DNA of 64,000 nt, taken from assembly GCA_011009095.1 (NCBI GenBank), contig VTPC01008270.1:1-64000 (forward strand), read 5' to 3'. Of the stretch, positions 45,342 to 57,136 are shown in pieces. The notes below the pieces were generated by a model. That model was not told the origin of the DNA and searched no databases. It saw only the letters and a list, made by a program, of their open reading frames with translations. The stretch's first letter is position 1; each line of letters starts with the position of its first letter. A program made the translations under genes and the position numbers. The stretch comes from Ignelater luminosus (lineage: Eukaryota; Arthropoda; Insecta; Coleoptera; Elateridae).

Positions 45342-46107
45342 TACGAGGGCGGTTCAGTAAGTACCCGTGTTTGACGACAGAAGGTGTTCCTGAGGGAAGT
45401 TGGTGTTATCATCGTGTGCTGCCATCTATCAAACGACGGTATAACAAATTGCAGACTGATTGATAGGTTAGTTTGGATTTGACAGCCATTTGAGTAAGAT
45501 GTGTTTCGTGATTTTAGCTAAGATGGAAAAAGAGCAGTATCGTTCGGTAATTCGCTTTCTGTTTTTGGATGGGAAAAAATGCGAGGAGATAAAAGCAAAG
45601 TTGGATGCTGTTTATGGGGACACTTCGCCATCTATGACCACAGTTAGATATTGGTTCAACGAATTTAAACGTAGGCGAACATCCGTTTTTGATGAGGAGC
45701 GACCAGGACGCCCGGCAGACGTGGTTACCGAGGAAATCATTCAAAAAGTCCACCAGCACATTCATCCGGAGTTGTCGCCGCCAAACTGCATGAATTGCGT
45801 TATGAATTGCTGCCGCACCCCCCGTATTCACCCGATCTGGCTCCCTGCGACATTTTCTTGTTTCCTAACATGAAGAAATGGCTCGCGGGAAAAAAATTTA
45901 GCTCAAACGAGGAAGTCATCGCCGAGATAGAGGCGTATTTTGGAGAGTTCGACAAATCCTATTTTTTGGAGGGGTTAAAAAAATGGCAGGAACGTTGGGA
46001 GAAGTGTAAGTTTCTAAAAGGAGACTATGTTGAAAAATAAAAAAAAAATTTTTGAAAAAAATTGTGTTTTCATTTCTAACACGGGTACTTATTGAACCGA
46101 CCTCGTA
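45342..46107 (+). mobile_element. internally deleted mariner transposon
   Basis: A 766-bp element with TA on both sides (45340-45341 and 46108-46109). Its terminal repeats of about 29 bp start TACGAGGGCGGTTCAGTAAG on the left and TACGAGGTCGGTTCAATAAG on the right (reverse complement). Mariners are normally near 1.3 kb, so about 0.5 kb is missing. TIRs and both transposase ends are intact, so it could in principle be moved by a related transposase. Confidence 0.88.
45523..46040 (+). pseudogene. mariner transposase lacking its catalytic centre
   Basis: The N-terminal HTH_48 region is intact from MEKEQYRSVIRFLFLDGKK (45523) through RYWFNEFKRRR and ERPGRPADVVTEE (to about 45740). Near 45765-45790 the frame breaks and the next readable protein is already KLHELRYELLPHPPYSPDLA followed by PCDIFLFPNMKKWL (third catalytic Asp block), continuing to VEK and a stop at 46040. 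The deletion removed the segment with the first two catalytic Asp residues, so no active enzyme can be made. Confidence 0.87.
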
Positions 46108-48014
46108 TATAACCAGAAGGCCATTTTTCACGCCCACAAGGCTGATGTAACCTTTGTTAAAGGTTCTTTAGATATGCATTCCATGTGAGTTTTTGATCTA
46201 GAATGAACTTGAGATAACACAGGCCTACAACTGAAATTTTTTTTGCTGATTATAATCTGTTTTTAACTAATATTGGCACGATGATTTTAAATATCAAATC
46301 AAATTTTTTTTACCACGTCAGGTTTTTTCGCTGTGCTTTATTTTTGTTTTGCACATTTGAAAAGTTTTGGAAGTCTTTAATACATTTAAGTGCTTGAATA
46401 CTTAGAATTTAAGACTTTCCAAATACCTTCAGGTCATTAGAGTAATGTGCATATAATGACACTGACTTGATAATACCTACTTAAGTTCTTTTAAAAGCAA
46501 ATAATAGCAATGGCTTGTTAGTTGCGCATATGGCAGTAGTGAGCTCTTAGATGGTTGTGTAATTTTTATTCGTTTGCTTCCTACACATTTTAATCGCAGT
46601 GAAGAGAATATATACATGATGTCTACTACTCGAAAATGTGTTAATAGTGCCGATTCTTTCTGCTACGTTTGTGGAAGCTTCATTGTTCCCAGTCAAAAGA
46701 CAAACATCAGTGATTTAGTGAAGAAGTTGTATTTGACTTATTTTGACGTGAAACTTGGAGATCAAGATAAGTTGTGGGCTCCTCATAAAGTGTGTGGAAA
46801 ATTTACGACAGTGGAGCAAGTGAAAACGCCCAATGAACCTAAAAAACCATGTCGATAATTGTTAGTTTTGTTTAATTCAGGTTTTGGGTTATACTAATAA
46901 GAGAAATAAAAAAATGTGTGTCCAAATCTATACTCAGCTATTCGACCAGTGCCTCATTTCGATGAAATGCCTGTCCCAGTTTTTAAGGAGCTTTCTTCAC
47001 TTGAGGATGAGGACGATCAGGATATGCCAGACTTTCTTGAGGAGATGGATGTTAATTTTCACAATAAAGATTTAATTTCTAAGTCTTGACTTCAACGTTT
47101 TACTCAAGCAGAATTTGGGTCTATCAAAGGAGTAATCGAAACTGCTAGCTTCAAGATTAAATGAAAAAACTTACTGAAGAAAAGTACGAAGATAGCTTTT
47201 TATTGTAGCAGAGAAAGTGATCTTGTACAATATTTTAAACACAATTGTGGGTCCATTTATTGTAATAATATGTCAGATTTGCTAAGTGAAATGCGAGTTA
47301 AACAAGGTTATCCAAATCAGTGGCATTTATTTATAGACAGTTCAAGTAGAAGTCCACTTAAGGGAAACATACGAAGACATTAAAAATGTTTTAAGTTTTT
47401 TAAAATATACAGACCATAACTGGATCATCTGCGTAGATCTTAAAACGGTAAATTTTCTACTTGGAGGATACACAAAGTTCCCGTGTTTTACTTGCTTCTG
47501 GGATAGTCGAGCAAGAAACCAACAGTGGAATCAGAAACATTGGCCTCTTAGAATGCCCTTAAACGTTGGAGAAGATAATGTTATAAGTCAACTATTAGTG
47601 GACAGAAAAAAAATCATTTTTCCACCTCTCCACATCAAACTAGGTCTTATGAAGTAATACGTTAAAGCTTTGGATTTGCAAGGCGACTGTTTTCAGTGCA
47701 TACGTGAAAAATTTCCACGATTTAGTTACGAAAGAATTAAAGCCGGAGTTTTCGATGTACCGCAAATGAGAACTTTAATGACAGATCCAAATTTCATCAA
47801 CACTATGAATGAAATTGAGGAAAAAGGCCTGGACTTCGTTCACGATGGTTATCAACAATTTTCTTGGAAACAAACAAGTGTGCAATTATAAAGATTTAGT
47901 GGAAACAATGCTTGAAAATTTCCACCGTCTAGGTTGCAACATGAGTATAAAAAGCTTCATTTTGACAGATTTCTCGAGAATTTAGGTGCTGTAAGCGATG
48001 AGCAGGATGAAATA

Positions 48015-48673
48015 AAGGGTTTTCCAATAAGAGGTGTTATTTTGAATAGCCCGCTATTTCGGTAGATGTCACTTTTGAAGCTATCATTTTTTGACATTTG
48101 ACAAGTAGAAACTACGCCATTAATAAATATGGAACGATACACGCTTCAACNNNNNNNNNNNNNNNNNNNNNNNNNNNNNNNNNNNNNNNNNNNNNNNNNN
48201 NNNNNNNNNNNNNNNNNNNNNNNNNNNNNNNNNNNNNNNNNNNNNNNNNNNNNNNNNNNNNNNNNNNNNNNNNNNNNNNNNNNNNNNNNNNNNNNNNNNN
48301 NNNNNNNNNNNNNNNNNNNNNNNNNNNNNNNNNNNNNNNNNNNNNNNNNNNNNNNNNNNNNNNNNNNNNNNNNNNNNNNNNNNNNNNNNNNNAGGTCTAC
48401 GCCAACAGCCCAGCGTCGATTCAAGACCTCAAAGATGGAATTCGTGAGGCTATCGAGGACATAGGGCAGCCACTTTGCGATTTGGTTATGGAAAATTTCA
48501 TTAAAAGGATATTGTCCTGTAAGCGTGGTCGTGGTGGTCATTTGCCTGATGTTATTTTCCACTATTAACGGCATACCTTCCTCTTTATAATGAAATAAAC
48601 ATCCGATCATTTATATTAAAACATGGCACTTTTCTTTGAATATCAAAATAACACCTCTTATTGGAAAACCCTT
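48015..48673 (+). mobile_element. Tc1/mariner-superfamily element containing an assembly gap
   Basis: Inserted at TA (48013-48014 and 48674-48675) inside the preceding pseudogene. It starts AAGGGTTTTCCAATAAGAGG and ends in the reverse complement. The left 136 bp are identical and the right 281 bp differ at about three positions from the element at 57137. The centre (48151-48392) is a run of 242 N. By comparison with 57137 the missing piece should be about 889 bp if the copy is complete. Confidence 0.9.
48151..48392. other. assembly gap (242 N)
   Basis: All N. Both edges lie inside the transposase gene of the element at 48015, so the gap hides transposon sequence. Confidence 0.99.
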
Positions 48674-48840
48674 TATTTCATCAAGATTTAAAAACTATGG
48701 AAGATTGCTACTAAGGACGATGGGATACTCATATGATGGCCAACTATTGTTGGAATATTCAAAGAGATTGCCAAAACAGACAGTACAAGAGAAAGTGCTA
48801 CAAGCGGAAATTTACTTCCTGAAACGTATGTTTTAAATTG

Positions 48841-51800
48841 TTATTTTTTATAAATATCTTTGTAATTTTTAATAAATATAGCGTTATTATTGATGCATAT
48901 AATTGCCGTATATAAATAAATAAAATGTTATAGTTTTGTACCTTATTTATTGCATATCAGTTATCACAACTTGGTCGCTTTTAGTGATTCTTCAAAAATC
49001 AGAATATGGTATAGAACTAAATTTCAGCGTGATGAGTAAAAACCAATATGATTTCCGGAATCAGCACACCCAAATTAGTAACAAACAAGTCTCATTTAGA
49101 AGTCAGCAAAAATCTTGTAGAAATTCAGCAATATCTCTAATAACCTGGACCGGACTCACCTAAATCATCATTTCTTAACCTGAGAGTCAACACCATGCGG
49201 AATCACAGACGCCTAGAAATGAGTCGTCTGGCATTTGAATATTTTTAATATTAATGTGGGGATAATCCTTATGCATCTATATGGTGCCCTATTATTTTTT
49301 CCGAAGGCTGTTTTTGTTAAATTTTTCATTTACACCTTTTCTGAAGAATTTCTACTTCATCCATACTGTAACGTTTGAACATTTCGATGCAATTAAGCTT
49401 TTGAGCTACGTATTGCCACTGCAGTCTATCTTTGTGATCTTAAGACTAGAATAAGCTAAAGTTGACTTGTGTCTTACAGTTCCTGGCATTTCGTGCTTTT
49501 TATTTTGCAACTGAAATCTACACTCATCAAGAATCATTACCTACATAAATTATCGTTGTAATACAATTAAAGCTTAAACATTATTTATAGTATAAACGAG
49601 AAACCAGAAGATTTTCTTGACTCATATCTATGTAGCTATTCAAAGACTTAAACATTAATTTTAGCTTTTTATTTTCTTCTTAATTATCCTTCTGGGAAAT
49701 ACAGCTAAATAATGAAACTGAAAAAAGAATTAATATCAACATAAACAACTATTCTCAATCTTTATTGTCATCTTTTATAAACCTTTTGTTAGTATCTTAA
49801 GTTAATTTAAGCATTTTGTTTTATTTCAATCAATTCTTCGTCCATTTACATTTCCAAAACTTGAAAATTAAATTTACATTGAATTACACCAAAACAAACG
49901 TAGAATACCTAAGGTGCCGCTTGTTTTAAGACCAAAACTTTCTTTGGGATCCAAACAACATATTACACCCAAATAGCAAAAGGGCCGGTTTACATAAAAC
50001 TAGGGCGGCTTTTGTGTCCTCAAAAGGCTAACACTCGTTATGGTAAATTAAGTTTGCTATTTGCTATTATTCCCCATTCATTCAAGATTTCTAACATTCC
50101 CTAAATCTCGTTATTGTCCTCTGAATCATAGAATTCTGGGCCACCAAGAGTTTAATGTTACGATTTGTTTTGTTGTTAACAAATATTAGCGGATTTTCTT
50201 CGCTCGTTAATTAGTTTTTCTCTGTTGTTTAGGAAACTTAAATCGCGAGTGAAGTGAAGTAGTAAAAATTTCTTTAAGAAAATTTTCTCGTTAATAATAG
50301 TATCCACCTCCGTGGCTGCAGTCGCGCACTTACCGGACTCCTTGTGTTATATTCCTGTATTATTCCACGGCCAGCCTCGATGTGCGTATCGAATTTGCGA
50401 GCGCAAATAATTGTCAAAGAATGTTGTACAGGTGTCTTTTATTGAGCCGTGTCGTTTTGCCATAGTTTTATATTCCATAATTTTATTATTTTATTTTTAT
50501 TTAAAGCATACATACACACGTGTCGGTATTCCATTATTAAAAATATTCTTTCAAATGTCGTGGACCATTTCTGCTAAGGGTTTCAGGTCAAATTATTATT
50601 GACGGGGGTAGGATTTATGAGCGCGACGAAGTTTAAATTTACCAAAATGTTCAATACGTTTCTACACAGTAGCAAAAACTTCTGGAAGTTGTAAAACAAT
50701 TAAGAGACTCTCTGTGTTGTATTTAATGTTTTATATACAGGGCCGTGTTGTAAATCTGCCTTTTGCAATGATGGTTTTATGTTGCCCTAAATCTTTGGAA
50801 ATATAAGGCATTTATGGGACGTTTCTGACGAAATTATTACCCAGTAGTAAAGTGATCACTTAACTTTAGTAGCCGAGGTTGTAAAATCTTGTAAATGTAC
50901 ACGTATAATACATGTTTTGAAAGCGTTTGAAATCTTTTATTATGACTTTTTAATTTTCTACGAAAACTTAATGATTGTAATATTTTAAAATAACTTTCAA
51001 GGTTGTTGCTTAAAATGACTTCTAAATTACTATAAAAAATGTGTAAATGGAGATTAGCTTATAAATATTCAATAAATACAAAATGATTATTACATAAAGG
51101 AAGAAATTACAATCTACAGATAGTAAGTAAAAATAAAAACTTGAATCTGTCAACTAAAATAAGTTAATTTAGAATTGAGAGAAAATTTGAAAATGGAAAG
51201 CACATACAAAAGTCATGTGAAGCAAAAAATATTTAAAGCTGCATGATTGTATTTACTCACACCGACATATACATTTTGATTACCGATTGTTATTATTTAT
51301 AATAATAAATAATAAATTTATTCCACATTATAGAATGTAATACAGCGATAACACAAGGTATTTATCTACTTTCTTGATTAGTTGTTACACTTTTAATTTC
51401 ATTCTCATTTGTACTTACAATATTTTCATTGTCATTTTCAAATTAATATTTCAGTTTTTATTTGCATTAAATTTGATACTTCATCCTTACGAGTATTAAG
51501 AAAATGCTTCAACGTCAAGGTACTGGATATATTTTGCTATCAGAAAATAACAGCATTTCGATAGCCTTTCGAGGAGTTTTTAGATTTGTTGTCACTGTTT
51601 GGGCGTTATTTTAATTCAGATGCCTTGTAACCATTCAATTCTTCGAGTTGTTGCCACGTTAAACATTCTTGGTGTACATCATGAGCTCTGCAATAGTTAC
51701 AGCAGTATTACTATGGGTAAGTACATACTGAAATTGCAAGCTCCCATTTTGATTTATTTGTTCCTAATCAACAATCTTAACTTCCCTTGCTAGAACAGAA

Positions 51801-52179
51801 ATTGTTAGGACTACATCTGTATTTCGAGTTAGAGGCTTGTTAATTGATGTATGACACCACTATCTCACACTACCTTGTATTTAACTATAGCAGACCTTTT
51901 CAGATTCTTCTATTGTGAATGGGCTTCCCCTTTTTTGATTAATCGGTCTGTTGATAGCCAGAAACTGATATGTAAATGCACTCTTACTTTGTTGTTTGTA
52001 GCTAGTTTCTGCTTTTTTTTTATAAATGTTCAATGAAAATAGTAGTAGCAATAGTTGTGAAGGTTGAAGTCTAGCAAATAAACTTCCAAAAAGTTCTTTT
52101 ACTAACCTTTTGTCATTTTGTCAACCAGTTTAACTACTCTGTGCCTAAACTTGCTTGACTTTCTAATAAAAGTCAAGAT
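48841..52179. other. no firm gene; less AT-rich islands at 49900-50060 and 50150-50600
   Basis: Mostly AT-rich spacer. The islands have no transposon match that I can see. On the minus strand 50420-50341 is open and ends at a consensus GTAAGT (50336-50331), giving a weak exon candidate described in the findings. Confidence 0.35.
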
Positions 52180-52440
52180 ATTAGATCAATAGCTTAACTC
52201 TTCCCTTCATGGGATAGATAACCTTAAGCTTTCTTAACATTAGTATTCTCCCTAAGAGATAAAACGATATTTCGTCGTCGTTTCTCCATCTTAGGCACAC
52301 AGAGTTTTTCTCTACATCTATTAATGACATGTCGACTTCTTAAAGTGCAGTGGCCAATTGTGACTTCTATAAAACACTTAGAGCTCAGCTTTTTGTCGTC
52401 GAACAGCTTAAATTGTTGTTCAATTCAGCAATTTCGTTTT
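52180..52440 (-). mobile_element. LINE C-terminal relic (GHC tail)
   Basis: Minus strand reads FIEVTIGHCTLRSRH and, one frame over, CLRWRNDDEISFYLLGRI. This resembles the (L)TGHC-LR-H...C--CG-EEET--HLL segment that follows RNase H in jockey/R1-like LINEs. It is frameshifted and short. Confidence 0.45.
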
Positions 52441-55400
52441 TGCGTTTCCTAAATTCATAGTTAACCAGAGTCTTCAGTTTTGTGTCTAGCAAGTCCGTGT
52501 GCTTTCTTATTTCCATGACGCGTTGATCTAGAGCATCTTCTCACTTCCGAATGAAAAAGTTTCTTGGTCTGGGAAAGCGAAAGCGAAGGTCCGAGTATCT
52601 GAGCAGATGTACATCTGTTTCACTGCATCTTCTTCCGTATTTGCCAGAAATAGGATGTCGTAGACCTACCTGTAAAATAATGGCGCAGCTTTCCAAGGCA
52701 ATACATTGGTTTCCCAGACTGCTACACGCAATTGCCTATCAACCATATGAAGAATTATTTCAGTGAAAAATCAGTCCCACTCGCAACGACCATTGCAAGT
52801 GACGACACAATAAAAGAAATTGGTCCTACGGTAGTTGTCGGTAACACATACCTTTCTTATGATAACGCACGTATAAGTACCTATGAATGATCTTCCAGTT
52901 CTAACTAACATCTATAGGAAATTTTTGATAAAGTAACATCGGCCATCTGTACCGCTGGTTATTATATTATTAGAGAGTATCCTTTTCCGTCGCAGCAGCT
53001 ACACAACAACAGTCAGATTCAACGCTGACTGATCATCATTCAGTTGTACACCTATAAAATGATCTGTGATCAATTACCGACTTATAGTTTTGCCAACACA
53101 TCTGCAAAAGGATCGATCTTCTGTTTAGAAAGTTACCACCCTTTCGAGGAATTGTGTGATCGCGTAGAGATTCCTCTTATAGATAAGCGTCTCAAATTCA
53201 TGAGGTGTCGATACCTACGTGAACAGGGCTGTCGCATAAAACAAAGAGCACGTCTTCCAGATCCCCAGAATCCCATCCCTACCTCCGAGAAGAAAACCAA
53301 AAAAGAAACGCAAGCATCCGTCTGCCATCCTTATAAATCGTGTCGATAATCTAACCCCTGACAGGTTTCTTATATGCAGACAAACCACCTTCAAGAGCTT
53401 CATTTTCCCATTCCCGCGAGATTAGTTAGCTAGATAATTAGCAGACTTTTAGCTACTATCGCATTCCGGAGGTTCAGGGATTCATTCTTTGGCCGACTGT
53501 TCTCACTAAGCTTCTATCGTGGATTTCCTTAGTGGCAAGAGCAAATATTTTTTTATGTACCTTTCTCACCAACAGTACCAAATGCCTTCCCCACGTTTGT
53601 GCTGGCAACTATCTCGAGCACACAGCACTGCCACCAAATTTCTACATAGCTTAGCGTTTGCGTTTTGCCAAGGCTCAATGCAGAGCGAGCACCAGCCCCC
53701 GTCAAACATCCAATCCAAAAAGTCCTATTTATTTTATCGTTCCAGCCGAAGAGAAATAGAACTCTAAGACGGTCTCCGGAACGCAACATTGATTTATTTG
53801 CTTGTTGCACGATTAGATTATTTTCAGTCCAACTGAAGGGCAATGTTCAACTTAACTTGCCAAGTATGGCCACTAACTACAACAAGAAATAATCAGACGA
53901 GAAGGTTATTAGTTTTAAAGCATAGATCGTTGCCTCCTACGTAGAGGCCCGTTTACCCAATATAGTTGCGGTTTGAAGAATTCCATTATAGAATTGTCTA
54001 CTGAAGAACCCAGACGAATTCTAAATCGTTTCGTCAAAAGAACCAGCTCCTATCAAACGAAAACTTTTTAAAAAAATTAAATTGAGGCACAAGGAAAGAA
54101 TCTGGCATCTAGAAGAAGATTAGAACGATCAGAACACTGCATCGGTGACACAGCCAGGCTCATGAGAATGGTCTAATGGATCTTGGGTTATAACTAGATG
54201 TAAATTCAAAATTACCTTAAATTTCTAGAAGTGGCAGTTTACAAAATCCAATCTCTTCATGCTGGCAGGACTAAACAGAACTTTACCAGGGAATCTTTGG
54301 TATATCTCTTCTTTTATATAAAGTCGTACATATAGCGCCTGCCTGGCAACGAGTAGGTTTCGTCGGCTTGGGAGTCAGCTGAAGTAATCTTCAGAAATAG
54401 ATGCTTTAAATATTTGGAATACATTATTGAAGGGTTTCTGATCAAAATGAAACTGTGCAAGAAATTCCTGTTTGTAGACCTATGAACACAATCTCTCACG
54501 CTATTACACACAAAGCAGAAATAATTCTTTGCTACCAAAACGATTACCATTTGTAAAGCTCTGCAAACCAAGAGAATAATCCATACTCTGATTAGCTAAG
54601 TTGTAAGTGAAAGTAAGAATTAAGGCGACTTTAAGAGACTGTCAGGTAGACATCGGTGGGTGATAGATTGACTTTAAGGCAGATGCTTGTCATTCCATCT
54701 ATGGTATCTGATGATGATGATGATGACCGTCTTGAAGCGTTTCACAGATGACAGTTCTCCGAATGTAATTTGTGTGAATGGTCTCTCAGTCAATCTTTCT
54801 GAGACTAGTGATTCTCTTCAGCAGAAGCAACTTACGTACGTCGACAAGGTTGTAACAACGACGACGACGTTTTAGCAACTTCAGTGCTGGGGTGGTAGGT
54901 GAAAGTTAGGAAATCAATTCTCATATGTTTTGCTAGCTCCACACTGCGATTCTCAATTCTCAACCCCACACTACATCTTACAGTTATTATTAGCGTACTA
55001 GCCCAATGTGCAGCTAACTACCGGTGCCTTAAGACTGGCCACGATTCAAAGTCTGTGCATTGACGGTGCAATAGCCATCAACAGCCTCGGGTTTTGAAAT
55101 ATACTGCTCTAGGGCCGTTCAATTGGCAGAAGGAAAACGTTTTTGCTCACGTATAAAGTAATTGAAGTTTAAAATCGTTTAAAAATGCAAATAAGGTTCT
55201 TTGACTATTTTAACTAAAGAACAAGTAGGTTTCTATTTAACAAGACTTGCTTGTCTTTTATACAGATTATTGATGAAAATAGCGGTTGAAGAAATTGTAG
55301 GTAGGGTTCATTATTGTTTTAGCTTCATCTTCATGGAAACTTGTTTCAGTTACATAGTTCTCGTCTTCTAATTGCCGAAAAGTTCATATTTTGAAACCGC

Positions 55401-55597
55401 AAACTAACTTGTTTAGTAAAGTTACTTAATCACTACCTATTTGTCAATCTACAGTACACACACTGATCTCATCTATAAGTTACGTTAGATTGTGAAATTG
55501 TGAATTTATCCTGATTGATAATAATGAAGAGATAGGACAGATATGTTTGATTTTGCATTTAGCACAGCCTTGCTATTGTAGTTGATAATTTGTTTTT
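52441..55597. other. no gene recognised; composition more balanced than neighbours
   Basis: Several 60-100 codon frames on both strands (52551-52766, 53044-53349, 53519-53767, 53553-53843 minus) show no domain I recognise and overlap one another, so at most one per site could be real. They may be remains of an old retroelement. A TGA microsatellite lies at 54709-54726. Confidence 0.35.
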
Positions 55598-55624
55598 GTG
55601 TGTACACTATATCAAAAATTAAAT

Positions 55625-56800
55625 ATGCAACCTCGCGAGAAAACTCATTCCCATTCACATTCTGTGATGACCCTCAAAGAGAAAGAGAAATACATAGTAA
55701 ACTTTAAATTTCCTTTCTGTGATGATACTGCCAAATACGAAAAAGTCGCAAAGATTGGGCAAGGCACTTTTGGCGAAGTCTTCAAGGCCAAAGAAAAAGC
55801 CAATCCCAAAAAGTTAGTAGCTATGAAAAAGGTCTTAATGGACAATGAAAAAGAAGGGTTTCCAATCACTGCGTTACGTGAAATTAGAATTCTGCAAAGA
55901 CTTAAACATGAGAATGTGGTTAATTTAATTGAAATCTGTCATAAACGGGCATCGCAACAAAATAAATGTTTATCAACATTTTATTTAATATCTGAATTCT
56001 GCGAACATGATCTTGCTGGTTTACTTTCTAATATAAATGTAAAATTTAATTTAGGAGAAATTAAGAAAGTTATGCAACAATTGTTAAATGGACTGTATTA
56101 TATTCACAGTAATAAGATATTACATAGAGATATGAAAGCTGCTAATGTTTTCATCACAAAAAATGGCGTTTTAAAACTAGCAGACTTTGGATTAGCTAGA
56201 GCATTTAGTGCTAATAAAAATGGACAACCAAATAGGTTTACTAACAGAGTAGTCACTTTGTGGTATCGTCCACCAGAATTACTCTTAGGTGAACGTAATT
56301 ATGGTCCACCAGTAGATTTATGGGGTGCAGGCTGCATCATGGCAGAGATGTGGACAAGATCACCTATCATGCAAGGCAACACAGAATAACAACAGTTAAC
56401 GTTAATCTCCCAACTTTGTGGTTCAATCACACCTGCTGTTTGGCCGGGCGTTGAAAATCTTGAATTGTATAAACAAATGGAACTTCCTCAGCAACAGAAG
56501 CGCAAGGTGAAGGATAGACTTAAACCATACATGAAAAATGCTTATGCTTGTGATTTACTGGATAAATTATTAGTGCTAGATCCTTCCAAACGTGCTGATG
56601 CTGATACTGCTTTAAATCATGATTTCTTTTGGACCGATCCCATGCCATGTGATTTGGGAAAAATGTTGGCGCAACATTTACAAAGTATGTTTGAATTTCT
56701 TGCTCCACCTAGGAGATCACGAACTCATCATACAATGGCCAACCAAAGGCCTACTACATCTGCTATGCAAGATAGTGGCTATCAGGACAGAGTTTTCTAA
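55625..56800 (+). CDS. Cdk9: Cdk9 (P-TEFb kinase) open frame with one internal stop
   Basis: Cdk9 pairs with cyclin T and phosphorylates the RNA polymerase II tail and pausing factors to release paused transcription in the nucleus. The frame from ATG 55625 encodes a whole kinase in one piece: P-loop IGQGTFGEV (residues 44-52), catalytic Lys68, the PITALRE helix (80-86), HRD (167-169), DFG (187-189), T-loop FTNRVVTLWYRPPE with Thr206, and the C-lobe ending HDFFWTDPMP with a QDRVF tail. Codon 255 (56387-56389) is TAA, where relatives have Gln in GNTEQ; the frame continues unshifted to TAA at 56798, 391 codons in all. An ATG at 55598 gives a poorer start. AATAAA lies at 56865. There are no introns. 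It could be a live gene with a sequencing error or allele, or an intronless retrocopy. The hinge reads YLISEFCEHD instead of the usual YLVFDFCEHD. Confidence 0.85.
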
Positions 56801-57136
56801 TTCTTAATTACATAATTGAATTATGTTTAGTTAAAAGGGTATCGATTACTTAGCATGCAGTTTGAATAAATTAAAGAATCTTTGGACAATAGGACGGGTA
56901 AAATTTATGACTAAAAAAATCAAGAGTGTGTTGGATAATAAAATTGTTTTGAGGATACTGAAAAGTTTCACACAAATTCTCCATAATCAAGAAAGTGTAT
57001 AAAAGAAATTTTTTGGGTTAAAAAAACATATTACAAAAAGCAATTTTGCAAATTGCCTGCTAAATGATTGATGCACTTTTGAGAAAATGGGATTCAATTG
57101 ATAGGTTAGTTATTTTATATTTATACGTTGTAAATA
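56801..57136. other. Cdk9 3' flank
   Basis: AATAAA at 56865-56870 lies 65 bases after the stop. No poly(A) run follows within 30 bases, which argues weakly against a fresh retrocopy. The transposon starts at 57137. Confidence 0.5.

Larger units (their letters stand above)
46574..48840 (+). pseudogene. broken copy of a multi-copy arthropod protein (CYVCG...FHQD family), split by a transposon
   Basis: Plus strand. The N-terminus reads DSFCYVCGSFI, then KLGDQDKLWAPHKVCGKF (46640-46805). Frame-broken pieces follow: SAIRPVPHFDEMPVP (about 46936), WHLFIDSSSRS (47321-47353), WIICVDLKTVNFLLGGYTKF with PCFTCFWDSRAR directly after (about 47420-47515), PPLHIKLGLMK (about 47625), AGVFDVPQMRTLM (about 47745) and FLENLGAVSDEQDE (about 47970-48012). 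After the inserted element the same protein resumes with FHQDLKTMEDCY, a stop, and GRWDTHMMANYCWNI (48676-48760). I recognise it as a repeated, unnamed arthropod family. The FID/VDLK acids and CxxC could belong to an RNase H-type fold, which is inference. Many breaks make it a pseudogene. Confidence 0.62.

Noticed and set aside
51599-52036. Possible RNase H (LAKKG-like) motif on the minus strand
   Set aside because: It lies downstream of the LINE GHC tail, the wrong order for one element, and the motif match is poor.
54709-54726. TGA trinucleotide run
   Set aside because: Ordinary short microsatellite with no coding or regulatory context.
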